From positions 1 through 64,000 of the forward strand of contig NZ_CP065546.1 in assembly GCF_015999545.1 (NCBI RefSeq): a DNA stretch of 64,000 bases, read 5' to 3'. A program made the translations under genes and the position numbers. This DNA comes from Lysinibacillus sp. JNUCC-52. Its GTDB lineage: Bacteria > Bacillota > Bacilli > Bacillales_A > Planococcaceae. Under the pieces are notes generated by a model that did no database searches, was not told the DNA's origin, and was given only the letters and a program-made list of their open reading frames with translations. Below, piece after piece: positions 52,908 to 61,515 of this stretch (position 1 is its first letter; each line of letters opens with the position of its first letter).

Positions 52908-53534
52908 TTAATAATAGGAACTGTTTTGATACATATATGGATAATGGTATGGATGAAAGTTGTAATGTGGATGTGTTTGCATTGAATTTGGTGAAGTAAC
53001 GGAAGGTTGATTACAATTATTTGCGGGTCCGATATAGGTTGAAGGGACAACAGGGGCGATAGTTTGCTTCCATAAATTTTCATCTAAACAATAGGTATGG
53101 GCCATTATATTCGATGGCGTAAACTTTAAAATATCGGAACCTAAAATGACTTCTGGTGTAGGTGCATCAAAAATCGCTAATATATGTGTATTATCTGCAC
53201 TCGCAACGATGTAATGCCACCATCCCTGTGGAATATTTGCTACCTGTCCTGGTTTTAGTGGGTAGTTCTGAATTTGTTTAGTGAATGGATTTAAAATGGA
53301 AACGGTAGCAGCTCCAGAAATACAATAAACAAGCTCTGCTGCATTTTGATGATAATGAGGCTCTACCACGTTATTGGTGCTTAAAAAAATATCAAGTAGA
53401 GAGACATTTTCTAGACTATTCAATTGAGCAATACCAAGAATATTTATGTAGTTCTGATTATCCTTTTTAAAAAGTGGACTTGTATTTACATCAAACGTAA
53501 ATTGTGTGGTTGGAGATGTGTACTCATTAGGCAA
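52908..53534 (-). CDS. Cupin domain protein with His/Tyr-rich tail
   Basis: A 208-residue protein with one cupin barrel. Motif 1 ligands are H60, H62 and E67 in PHYHQNAAELVY; motif 2 has H107 in PQGWWHY. From about 178 a low-complexity tail rich in His, Tyr, Pro and Met follows (HPHYNFHPYHYPYMYQN). Such tails occur in spore coat proteins, and cupins such as OxdD are coat components, so a coat role is a reasonable guess. TTG start behind AAAGGAAG. Confidence 0.7.
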   Translation of the reverse strand: MPNEYTSPTTQFTFDVNTSPLFKKDNQNYINILGIAQLNSLENVSLLDIFLSTNNVVEPHYHQNAAELVYCISGAATVSILNPFTKQIQNYPLKPGQVANIPQGWWHYIVASADNTHILAIFDAPTPEVILGSDILKFTPSNIMAHTYCLDENLWKQTIAPVVPSTYIGPANNCNQPSVTSPNSMQTHPHYNFHPYHYPYMYQNSSYY

Positions 53535-53642
53535 ATTAGTACTTCCTTTCTTATTGTAGTTGTATGTTCTTCAATATCACAGTTTATGACTAAGGTCGTT
53601 TGTGCATTAAACCAATGCCTATTAGAGTTAGTTAAATAAACT

Positions 53643-53677
53643 AAAACCTCTCACTTTTATGTGTGAGAGGTTTTTAT
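53643..53677 (-). terminator. Intrinsic terminator of the iron permease genes
   Basis: Stem AAAACCTCTCAC/GTGAGAGGTTTT with a seven-base loop. It lies about 85 bases past the second permease stop on the minus strand. Confidence 0.75.
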
Positions 53678-53762
53678 ATTAGTTGTTAGCGAAGGTTAAT
53701 CCATCCTCCATTTTTGTAACGAAACGAATAGTTCTACGATAGTGGTAGGGAGTACGATGAAA

Positions 53763-54791
53763 CTAGCCTCTTGTTTGTAATAGCAAATAGATAAAGTAAG
53801 GTGTACCTAATATGGCTAAAACGATACCAACGGGTAATTCAGCAGGAGCGATAATGATTCGACTAATAGTATCAGACATTAACAAAAGCAAAGCACCTAT
53901 TAATGCACTAAATGGAATTACCCGATAATGTAAGCTGCCTACTAATTTTTTTGCAATGTGAGGTGCAATTAACCCTAAAAATGTAAGTCCTCCCCCAACT
54001 GCAACACAGGCGCCTGCTAGAAGCACAGCCAATACTAGAAGTCTTTTACGTTCTTTTGTTAAGTTAATACCTAATCCAATAGCGGTCATTTCATTCAAAG
54101 CTAAAATATCTAGTACGCGGGCTTTATAATAAGCAAAGGGTATTAACATCACAATCCAAGGAAGTAACGCGAGCACAAATGTCCAAGTAGTGCCCCAAAT
54201 AGATCCCGAAAGCCAGACGAGTGTTCTAGAAAAATCGATAGGTTCCATGCGAAGTTGGAAAATGGTGATTCCTGCACTAAACGCAGCATTAATGCCAACT
54301 CCAACTAAGAGCATGCGTGACGGAGACACCTGTCCTCTTTTATATGCAAATAAATAAATGATCGATGCTGCAAAAAGTGCACCAAACAAGGCAATTATGG
54401 GCATAAAAAAGACAGACATCCATGAGCTAGAAAATAACAATCCTTGAATAAAGAATGTATACAACACAATAGCAAATCCTGCACCTGCGTTAATGCCAAG
54501 TATACCTGGGTCTGCTAGCGGGTTTTTTGAAATACTTTGTAGGATGACACCTGACACAGCAACACCAAACCCAACAAGGATGGCCATGCAAATACGGGGA
54601 AAGCGGAAGCTAAAAATTGTTAAAGCATTATCAGGGGAGCCATTCCCTAGTAAAGTTTGAAGAAAACTTAAAATCGAAATATTCATATACCCTGTATTCA
54701 CACTAATGAATGCCACTACAAATATCAGTAGCAAACATATCACGATATATATAGAAAAACGATGTGTATGTTTACGGATTAAATTATGCAT
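53763..54791 (-). CDS. Iron-siderophore ABC transporter permease (FhuG/FecCD family, second)
   Basis: A 342-residue FecCD permease with ten helices. Family motifs include NPLADPGILGINAGAGFAI near 89-107 and GGGLTFLGLIAPHIAKKLVG near 264-283. It forms a heteromeric channel with the preceding gene product; the reading frames abut at 54791. No ATPase gene is in the cluster, so it must use one encoded elsewhere, as several B. subtilis siderophore systems do (YusV). Confidence 0.88.
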   Translation of the reverse strand: MHNLIRKHTHRFSIYIVICLLLIFVVAFISVNTGYMNISILSFLQTLLGNGSPDNALTIFSFRFPRICMAILVGFGVAVSGVILQSISKNPLADPGILGINAGAGFAIVLYTFFIQGLLFSSSWMSVFFMPIIALFGALFAASIIYLFAYKRGQVSPSRMLLVGVGINAAFSAGITIFQLRMEPIDFSRTLVWLSGSIWGTTWTFVLALLPWIVMLIPFAYYKARVLDILALNEMTAIGLGINLTKERKRLLVLAVLLAGACVAVGGGLTFLGLIAPHIAKKLVGSLHYRVIPFSALIGALLLLMSDTISRIIIAPAELPVGIVLAILGTPYFIYLLLQTRG

Positions 54792-55849
54792 TATAAACCT
54801 CTTCCATCTTTACGAGCTAAGTATAAAAAAAAGGGTACACCGATAATGGCAGTAACAGCACCTACTGGGGATTCAAAAGGACTCATGATGATGCGAGCTA
54901 CAATATCCGCAAATACCAATAAACAGCCACCTATAATAGCTGAAATAGGTAATATCCAACGATAATCAACTCCAACGATTGCACGTACGATATGTGGTAC
55001 AACTAAACCAACAAAACCGATAATACCTGCAATGGAAACGGCTGCACCTGTTAATAAAAGCACAGTAACGGTACAAAGCACCCGTATAACTGTTGTCCGT
55101 TGACCAAGCCCTGTTGCTACTTCTTCACCTAAACTCATAACAGAAATTGATTTTGCTAATATCATTGCCAGCAGTAAGCCGATGATGACAAAAGGAATGG
55201 CGACCTTTATATGTATTGGCTGTATAGAAGAAAGACTACCTGCATACCAATAGCTTAAATCTTTAGCAATATCGTATTTTAGACCAATTGCTGTTGATAG
55301 TGCGCTTAGAAAAGCAGAGATACCTGCACCAGCTAATGCTAGTTTTACAGGTGTAATGCCACCTTTTGCAAACGCAGTTAACGTAAATACTAGTGCTGCT
55401 CCAGCACCTGCACCAATAAATGAAAAAAGTATCAGCATCGGGAAACTAGGTGTATGAAACAGCGTGTATGCAATGGATAACATAAAACCTGCACCTGAAG
55501 TAACCCCTAATATGGAAGGGGAGGCAAGAGCATTACGCGTAACCCCTTGCATAATCGCGCCTGAAACAGCGAGGGCACTACCAACGAGAAGTCCTGCAAT
55601 TGCACGTGGAATACGCAACTCATGTAAAATAACATGTTCATTATTAGTTTCATCGTAATGTAAAAGGCTATTCCATATTGTTTTATAAGTTAGTTCATTG
55701 GCGCCAAATCGAATCGAAATGAAAATTACCAAACAACTTAAACAAATGAATAGAAATAGAGTGAGAATATTATAAGTTTTACGGTAATGATGTCTAACAA
55801 AAGATAATGAGTTTCTCTTCATCCATGTAAAAGCTCCTAGCGTTGACAT
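54791..55849 (-). CDS. Iron-siderophore ABC transporter permease (FhuB/FecCD family, first)
   Basis: A 352-residue FecCD permease: about ten helices after a hydrophilic N-terminus. NALASPSILGVTSGAGFML and IAGIIGFVGLVVPHIVRAIVG are the family blocks. It is the first gene of the minus-strand operon, about 40 bp from a Fur box that it shares with the divergent binding-protein gene. A shorter start is possible, since the first 15 residues are not conserved. Confidence 0.88.
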   Translation of the reverse strand: MSTLGAFTWMKRNSLSFVRHHYRKTYNILTLFLFICLSCLVIFISIRFGANELTYKTIWNSLLHYDETNNEHVILHELRIPRAIAGLLVGSALAVSGAIMQGVTRNALASPSILGVTSGAGFMLSIAYTLFHTPSFPMLILFSFIGAGAGAALVFTLTAFAKGGITPVKLALAGAGISAFLSALSTAIGLKYDIAKDLSYWYAGSLSSIQPIHIKVAIPFVIIGLLLAMILAKSISVMSLGEEVATGLGQRTTVIRVLCTVTVLLLTGAAVSIAGIIGFVGLVVPHIVRAIVGVDYRWILPISAIIGGCLLVFADIVARIIMSPFESPVGAVTAIIGVPFFLYLARKDGRGL

Positions 55850-55876
55850 AATAAATTTTTTATTTTATTTTTTAAA

Positions 55877-55891
55877 TGAGAATGATTTTCA
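55877..55891. promoter_or_regulatory. Fur box in the divergent iron-uptake promoter region
   Basis: TGAGAATGATTTTCA matches the 7-1-7 Fur consensus TGATAAT-N-ATTATCA with one mismatch in each half. It lies between the permease operon and the binding-protein gene. Confidence 0.8.
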
Positions 55892-55935
55892 ATATCGTTT
55901 AAATTATAACATAATCATAGTTAGGAGGCATTAAC

Positions 55936-56916
55936 ATGATTTTAAAAACGAAGAAATGGGGATTAACATGTGCTAGCGTCTTAGCTTTTATGCTAATGGG
56001 ATGCGGAAATATCGAGACAAATAATGCTTCACAAGATAATTCAAAATCGGAGAACAAGATAGACAATGTTATTGAAATTCGAACATTAACAGATGCGATA
56101 GGCAATAAAGTAGAAGTTCCCACTCACCCTAAGCGGGTAATTGCTTCTTACTTAGAGGATCACCTTGTCGCACTTGGAATAACGCCAGTTGCGCAATGGA
56201 GTGTTCGAGATGGTGCAAGCGTACAAGATTACTTACAAGATACATTAAAAGATGTTCCAACAATACCATTTGATTTACCATTTGAAGCAGTGCAAAGCTT
56301 TACACCAGATTTAATTATTATGGACTCTGCCGCTATGGTGGAAGGAGATAAATATGCGCAATATAGCAAAATTGCACCAACTTATGTGATTGGAGCAGAA
56401 GTAAACAATAACTGGCGTGATGAACTGCTACGTGTTGGTGAAGTGTTTGAAAAAAAAGAGAAAGCACAACAAGTGTTAGATGACTATAATGCCAAGGTGA
56501 GAGAAGCAAAACAACAAATTCAGCAAAAGGTTGGTAATATTTCAGTCGCAGCCATCTGGGTTGTTGGCGGGAAGTTTTTCATCGTTTCACAAAATCTTTC
56601 GAGTGGAGATGTGATGTACAATGATCTTGGGTTAGCTGTGCCATCTGTTGTACAAGAAATCTCAGCAAACGCAACAGCCAATTGGAACGAAATATCACTT
56701 GAAAAGCTTGTTACATTAGATGCGGATTATCTGTTTATTATCGATAGCGGTGATGATGCAAGTGTCAAAGCATTAAGTGAAAAATTATGGAGAACGATTC
56801 CAGCCGTCCAAGCAGGTAATGTACATACTTTGCCAAAAGACTCAAGTTGGTTATACACTGGTGCAATTGCCAATACGAAAATCGTTGATGATATCGTCAA
56901 TGCTTTAACAAAATAA
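55936..56916 (+). CDS. Iron-siderophore binding lipoprotein
   Basis: A 326-residue cluster A-II solute-binding lipoprotein. The lipobox is LMGC near 19-22, followed by a polar linker and the FeuA/YfiY-type domain (TLTDAIGNKVEVPTHPKRVIAS near 53-74). It captures ferric siderophores outside the membrane. It is divergent from the two permease genes and under the same Fur box. The ligand may be a hydroxamate or catecholate; not decidable here. An ATG at 55936 has TAGGAGG upstream. Confidence 0.88.
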   Translation: MILKTKKWGLTCASVLAFMLMGCGNIETNNASQDNSKSENKIDNVIEIRTLTDAIGNKVEVPTHPKRVIASYLEDHLVALGITPVAQWSVRDGASVQDYLQDTLKDVPTIPFDLPFEAVQSFTPDLIIMDSAAMVEGDKYAQYSKIAPTYVIGAEVNNNWRDELLRVGEVFEKKEKAQQVLDDYNAKVREAKQQIQQKVGNISVAAIWVVGGKFFIVSQNLSSGDVMYNDLGLAVPSVVQEISANATANWNEISLEKLVTLDADYLFIIDSGDDASVKALSEKLWRTIPAVQAGNVHTLPKDSSWLYTGAIANTKIVDDIVNALTK

Positions 56917-56926
56917 AATTTAGTAG

Positions 56927-57170
56927 AATTCCGCGACAGGAGAGTTGATTTCCGCGAAGTGAGGGGAGAATCCCGCGAAAGGAGAGTATAATTCCGCGAA
57001 GTGAGGGAGGAATTCCGCGGAAGGAGAGCACGATTCCGCGAAGTGAGGAGTGAATTCCGCGGAAGGAGAGTATAATTCAGTGAAGTGAGGGAGGAATTCC
57101 GCGGAAGGAGAGCACAATTCCGCGAAGTGAGAACGGAATTCCGCGAAAGGAGAGTATAATTCCGCGAAAC
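56927..57170. repeat. 21-bp periodic tandem repeat array
   Basis: Eleven consecutive 21-base units and one partial, each beginning with a variant of AATTCCGCG. Two unit types alternate (ending AAGGAGAGTAT/CAC or AAGTGAGGGAGG), giving a 42-base super-period. Because 21 is a multiple of 3, frames stay open across the array on the minus strand, but no ribosome site or homology supports coding. It sits just past the stop of the siderophore-binding gene. GC content is far above the flanks. Confidence 0.85.
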
Positions 57171-57180
57171 CAAACAAGAC

Positions 57181-57681
57181 ATAGATATGTATAGATTATC
57201 ACCTTGCTTTCATCTTCAGGATTTACTTGAGAGTTTAGAATTAACCATAACTAAGTTTATTGCAGTAACGATTATTACGATGACATATTTTATTGTGATA
57301 TAAATTTAAATTAGTACTTTTTGGAAAAAATATAATATAATTGACAAGATTGTTCAAATCTAGAGCTGGTCTGTAAATATTTTCACGTTCATTCCTCAAA
57401 TAAAAATTTTTTGAACGACGGTTGTATCCCACATAAGAATACAAGTATAGACATATAAATAAAGGTAGCGGAAAACTACGAGCTTATAAACATTGATAGA
57501 ATCGTATTTAGTAGTTTCTATTAACCGATAAATAATTATAAAAATTAAGAAATTCTTAAGTTTCAGCTAAGGTAAAAATTAAGATTTATTTTCTATAATA
57601 TAAAAAAAAGGAAATTACGAAACCATTTGAACAATTAAAACGTATTGGTATTAATAGAACATTATTGAAGTAGGTGAGGAT
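57181..57681. other. 500-base AT-rich intergenic region
   Basis: No gene, known RNA or strong hairpin was recognised. The promoter of the next gene is probably in the last 100 bases. One 67-codon minus frame (57241-57444) lacks a ribosome site. Confidence 0.45.
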
Positions 57682-58230
57682 ATGGCATATACCATTTACA
57701 TAGTATTAACTAAAACAGGTACTTTATTATCGAAGGCAATAGGTATGTACACTGGCAAAGAGATGAATCATGCATCAATTGCCTTTGACGAGGGACTCTT
57801 TGATATGTATAGTTTTGGTCGAAGACAGCTTAATAATCCTTTGAGTGGTGGATTTTTACGTGAAAATGCAGAATCTGGACTGTTTGAGTATGCGGATTGT
57901 GTTATTTATCGCTGTCGTGTTTCGTCATATCAGTATTTAGAAATGATGAGAATTGTACGTTATATGTATTGCAATCGTGATCGTTATAAATATAATTTTA
58001 TCGGGTTATTTGGGGTAATGATGCAAAAGGAAGTGCGCAGAGAACGTGCTTATTTTTGTTCACAGTTTGTGGCGACACTGTTAAAAATAGGTGGTCTAAA
58101 AGTTTATCAAAATCCAGCATTGATGACACCCGACTGTATTGCACAGTTGCCTTATTTAGAACAAATCTTTGCAGGGAAGCTGTCTGATTATTTACAAGAT
58201 GTACGTCAACCTGCCATGTTGTATGGTTAA
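57682..58230 (+). CDS. YiiX-like permuted papain-fold cysteine hydrolase (NlpC/P60 relative)
   Basis: 182 residues with the layout of small permuted NlpC/P60 hydrolases: a histidine in MNHASIAF (H30) and a later cysteine in RAYFCSQFVATLL (C126). The order His before Cys is the permuted one seen in YiiX/YebB and LRAT-like proteins. It may act on a lipid, amide or peptide bond; no substrate is known. No signal peptide, so cytoplasmic. GAGGATATG gives the start. Confidence 0.7.
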   Translation: MAYTIYIVLTKTGTLLSKAIGMYTGKEMNHASIAFDEGLFDMYSFGRRQLNNPLSGGFLRENAESGLFEYADCVIYRCRVSSYQYLEMMRIVRYMYCNRDRYKYNFIGLFGVMMQKEVRRERAYFCSQFVATLLKIGGLKVYQNPALMTPDCIAQLPYLEQIFAGKLSDYLQDVRQPAMLYG

Positions 58231-58303
58231 GCTTTCTAATCGTACGTGCTTGACGTTTTTTCTGATATAATAATTGATTAGTATACGAGATGAGGTGATA
58301 AAA

Positions 58304-58738
58304 GTGCAACTAGTTGTGGTTGAGGGTGTACCATATGCTTGGCTACATCAGTTACAAACAATTCATGCACAAGTATTTGATGGTGCGCGCCTTAAGCTTG
58401 AAAAACTTGAAGACAAGAAAGAACTTCTATGTATATTAGCAGTGGAAAAAGATGAATTGGTAGGGTTTAAACTAGGTTATCCACACCCTGATGGTGTTTT
58501 TTATAGCTGGTTAGGGGGTGTCGATGAAAAGATGCGAGGTCAAGGAATTGCAAGTCAGTTGATGAGACACCAACATGAAAAAGTGCAAGCGCTTGGCTTT
58601 AAGAAAGTACGTACATACGGTAGAAACGAGCGGAAAGCAATGCTCATCACAAATATAAAACATGGTTTTGACATTATTTCCACCTTTATAGATGATAAAG
58701 GACGTCATAAAATAGTGTTTGAAAAATTATTGAATTAA
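58304..58738 (+). CDS. GNAT family N-acetyltransferase
   Basis: A 144-residue GNAT. The acetyl-CoA motif is MRGQGIASQLMRHQHEKVQALGFKKVRT. The frame extends to a TTG at 58274, but GTG 58304 has GAGGTGAT at seven bases, so it is chosen. The stop lies 10 bp before the deoxyribosyltransferase start, so the two may be cotranscribed. Substrate unknown. Confidence 0.82.
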   Translation: MQLVVVEGVPYAWLHQLQTIHAQVFDGARLKLEKLEDKKELLCILAVEKDELVGFKLGYPHPDGVFYSWLGGVDEKMRGQGIASQLMRHQHEKVQALGFKKVRTYGRNERKAMLITNIKHGFDIISTFIDDKGRHKIVFEKLLN

Positions 58739-58748
58739 GGGGTTTATT

Positions 58749-59228
58749 ATGAAGGCATATTTAGCAAATGGATTATTTTCTCTAGGGGATCGTTTAGTCA
58801 ATGAACGATTAGCGTCGGCAATTCGACAAGCGATACCAGAGATTGAATTATATGTACCGCAGGAGAATGATGCGATTAACGATAAGACAGCGTATGCGGA
58901 TAGTTTAGCAATTGCAGAAGCTGATTTAGCAATGTTACAAAAGAGCGATGTATTAGTTGCTGTATTAGATGGTGTTGAAATTGACTCTGGTGTTGCAGCT
59001 GAAATAGGAGCGTTTGCTATGCTCAACCGTCCAATCGTAGGAGTATTTACAGACGTGCGTCAACAAGGGCGAGAAAATATGATGAAAATAGAAGCACTTA
59101 TTCGTAATGGGATTGAAAATCAATTTGTCTACCGTAATTTATTTGTCATCGGTTTAATAAAACGTAACGGTGTCATTACTACCTCTATTAACGATGCCGT
59201 ATTAGCGGTTCAGGAATTACAACAATAA
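58749..59228 (+). CDS. Nucleoside 2-deoxyribosyltransferase
   Basis: A 159-residue enzyme that swaps bases between deoxynucleosides, or hydrolyses deoxynucleotides in the DNPH-like branch. The N-terminal YLANGLFS holds the substrate-binding tyrosine, and the catalytic glutamate is E85 in DSGVAAEIGAF. It is followed 12 bp later by a YbjQ protein. It belongs to the nucleoside-recycling theme of the window (ade, pbuE). Confidence 0.85.
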   Translation: MKAYLANGLFSLGDRLVNERLASAIRQAIPEIELYVPQENDAINDKTAYADSLAIAEADLAMLQKSDVLVAVLDGVEIDSGVAAEIGAFAMLNRPIVGVFTDVRQQGRENMMKIEALIRNGIENQFVYRNLFVIGLIKRNGVITTSINDAVLAVQELQQ

Positions 59229-59240
59229 GGAGGATTGCGA

Positions 59241-59564
59241 ATGCTTTTATCAACAACAGATGTTGTTGCTGGAAAAGTGATTAAAGAAACATTAGGTTTA
59301 GTCAAGGGTAATTCTGTTCAATCAAGAAATATTGGTCGCGATATGATAGCGGGGCTCCGTAATATTGTTGGTGGCGAAATGAAAGAATATGCGGAAATGC
59401 TCGTTCGCTCAAGAGAAATTGCTACGCATGCTATGGAAGAAGAGGCTAAACGACTAGGTGCAGATGCGATAGTAGCCATTAGATTTTCGACATCATCCGT
59501 AATGGATGGCACTTCCGAGGTGTTAGCCTATGGTACTGCAGTAAAATTGAAAATATCATTTTAA
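59241..59564 (+). CDS. YbjQ/UPF0145 family protein
   Basis: A 107-residue homopentamer-type protein of the YbjQ family (heavy-metal-binding domain class). The core GRDMIAGLRNIVGGEMKEYAEM and LGADAIVAIRFST are diagnostic. Its function is unknown, though a metal or redox role has been proposed from structure. The start ATG 59241 follows AAGGAGG. Cotranscribed with the deoxyribosyltransferase, ending at a terminator. Confidence 0.85.
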   Translation: MLLSTTDVVAGKVIKETLGLVKGNSVQSRNIGRDMIAGLRNIVGGEMKEYAEMLVRSREIATHAMEEEAKRLGADAIVAIRFSTSSVMDGTSEVLAYGTAVKLKISF

Positions 59565-59566
59565 CA

Positions 59567-59602
59567 GAGGACTTCAGTCTAAGTGGATTGAAGTCCTTTT
59601 AG
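59567..59602 (+). terminator. Intrinsic terminator
   Basis: Stem AGGACTTCA-TC/GA-TGAAGTCCT followed by TTTTAG, just after ybjQ. Confidence 0.82.
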
Positions 59603-59782
59603 TTTTAAATATTGATAATAATAACAGATAACTGGTATGTCCGTCTGTGAAGTATATGTTAGAGTGAAATTATTATGGAACTAATTATCCCAGATATATA
59701 GAAAATTTGTAGTTAAAAGGACTAATAATGTCCATCTCGTTTTGTATAATAAGAGGGTAACTATGTAGAAAGAGTGGGATAT

Positions 59783-60760
59783 ATGGTGGATTCACAACAA
59801 AATAAAGGCTATCGTGTCATTTCGATGTTTGACAGATTGATGGATGGCCAAGGGATAAGCAAAAAGCAAGAAGCATTTACACATCAAGTTGGTGAAAAAA
59901 CCATTCAACGGGATTTAGATCAAATTAGAGCTTATATTGAAAAAGCTAAATTAGATTGTCATTTAGAATATGTGCGAACAGAAAAACTTTATAAGCTGAC
60001 CAAAACAGGCGAAAATGTTTTATCGAAAGAACAAGTGCTGGCAATTGTTAAAATACTTATCGAATCACGAGCTCTTTTGAAATCGGAAATGAGCGACATT
60101 ATCGATAAGCTAATATCAATTGTTGCGGCGGATAAACAAGAATTTATTCATAACATCATTTTAAATGAAAAGCATTTATACGTTGACTTAAATCATAAAA
60201 AATCCCTTTTACATTTAATTTGGGTAATTTCAGAAGCAATTCAGAAGAAAAAAATAATTAAAATTGATTATTTACATGAAGGTGAATCAATTCCTTCACA
60301 AAAAATATTAAAACCTCTCGGTGTTATTTTCTCAGAATACTATTTTTATTTAATTGCTTATGATAGCAAACATGAGAAGGATTTACCGATTGTCTATCGC
60401 ATCGACCGTATCCAACATTTTCTGGAGTTAGATAAGAAATTTCAAATTCCTTATTCGGAACGCTTTCAGGAAGGTGAATTTCGCAAACGAATTCAATTTA
60501 TGGATGCTGGAGAGCTGATACATATTAAATTTCTGTTTATAGGGCGCTCACCACAGGCGGTTTTAGATCGTTTGCCAACAGCTAAAATAGTATCAAACAA
60601 AGCTGGAGAATGCTTATTTGAAGCGGAAGTTTTTGGCCGTGGAATTAAAATGTGGCTGCTTAGTCAGGGCGCGAATATTGAAGTACTAGAGCCACTTGAG
60701 CTAAGAGAAGAAATGATTGAAACAATCCAATCTATGCAACAAAATTATCTTTACATGTAA
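59783..60760 (+). CDS. WYL-domain transcriptional regulator
   Basis: 325 residues. The N-terminal winged helix (QRDLDQIRAYIEKAKLDC) is followed by the WYL domain (KIDYLHEGESIPSQKILKPLGVIFSEYYFYLIAYD) and a C-terminal WCX extension. These DeoR-like proteins sense nucleotides or other small ligands and often sit near defence systems, but none is recognisable here. GTG 59774 or ATG 59783 (GAGTGGG) may be the start. The gene is alone, with a small unknown ORF downstream. Confidence 0.83.
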   Translation: MVDSQQNKGYRVISMFDRLMDGQGISKKQEAFTHQVGEKTIQRDLDQIRAYIEKAKLDCHLEYVRTEKLYKLTKTGENVLSKEQVLAIVKILIESRALLKSEMSDIIDKLISIVAADKQEFIHNIILNEKHLYVDLNHKKSLLHLIWVISEAIQKKKIIKIDYLHEGESIPSQKILKPLGVIFSEYYFYLIAYDSKHEKDLPIVYRIDRIQHFLELDKKFQIPYSERFQEGEFRKRIQFMDAGELIHIKFLFIGRSPQAVLDRLPTAKIVSNKAGECLFEAEVFGRGIKMWLLSQGANIEVLEPLELREEMIETIQSMQQNYLYM

Positions 60761-60820
60761 GAAGGAAAACATGATTAAAAAATTATTCCCTTGCCGACTA
60801 TAGTAAAAAGGGGGAATTAC

Positions 60821-61336
60821 ATGTTTTCACTTTCCAATTTTAAATTACTAGTAGAAAAACAGGAAGAAATAGATGCAATATATCAAAATTGTGAAGAATT
60901 AAAAAAAACAACGGTTGCACCTAAAATCTCCTCTGAAGTTGATCATTTTTTTGACTGTATTAAAAATCATTTAGAAAGCCAGGGCTTTATGGTAACTGTG
61001 ACAACCTCAAAGCTAAAAGCTCAATATAAGCAAGCGTTTATTACTATCGACAAGCATTCAAAAGACTTAGAAGAATGCATTTTTATTAATTTAAATAATT
61101 ATGTAGAAGATCAAGTATCTATTATGCTAGACAATGATAATGATACGCAACAATCCCAACAAATCAGTATAAATAACCAAGATGACTTTTCATCGGTTAT
61201 AGATCAAGTAAATGACAAGTTACACCGTGCGAAAAATCTTCAAAATGCTTGTCGAGCCGCGAAGCTTATTTATAAAAATAAACAAAATAAAATTTTTCTA
61301 TCTGCTCACGAGGCAATCAACTTTTATTTTCACTAA
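60821..61336 (+). CDS. Hypothetical protein downstream of the WYL regulator
   Basis: 171 residues with no recognised domain. It is rich in Glu, Asp, Asn, Gln and Lys, with helical blocks. It has few hydrophobic segments and no signal peptide. The start is ATG 60821 (AAAGGGGG); the upstream frame is unsupported. It is 60 bp after the WYL gene, with a terminator at its end, so the two may be one operon. It may be the target or partner of that regulator. Confidence 0.55.
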   Translation: MFSLSNFKLLVEKQEEIDAIYQNCEELKKTTVAPKISSEVDHFFDCIKNHLESQGFMVTVTTSKLKAQYKQAFITIDKHSKDLEECIFINLNNYVEDQVSIMLDNDNDTQQSQQISINNQDDFSSVIDQVNDKLHRAKNLQNACRAAKLIYKNKQNKIFLSAHEAINFYFH

Positions 61337-61364
61337 TAAAGACATAAAAAATAATAAGAAAATT

Positions 61365-61407
61365 TATAGCATACGAGAAATACTTAGTATGCTATTTTTT
61401 TTTTTAA
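61365..61407 (+). terminator. Intrinsic terminator
   Basis: Stem ATAGCATAC/GTATGCTAT and a run of more than ten Ts. Confidence 0.88.
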
Positions 61408-61515
61408 TTTTTTTGTGTATGCTCGGTTATCGTATGTATTTTAAAATTCAAAATAACGGAAGAAGGATTTTTTGCGAATTTTGAAGAATTAAAAGGAGAA
61501 TAAAGGAGGAGTTAC

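Noticed and set aside
56727-57182. Long minus-strand frames with seven-residue repeats (RNSSLTS/RNYTLLP and FAEL/SPSAEF)
   Set aside because: They arise because the 21-bp array keeps every frame open. They lack ribosome sites and one runs antisense through the siderophore-binding gene.
59783-60760. Phage-defence island anchored by the WYL regulator
   Set aside because: No nuclease, helicase, methyltransferase, toxin or other defence gene is adjacent; neighbours are GNAT, YbjQ, deoxyribosyltransferase and unknowns.
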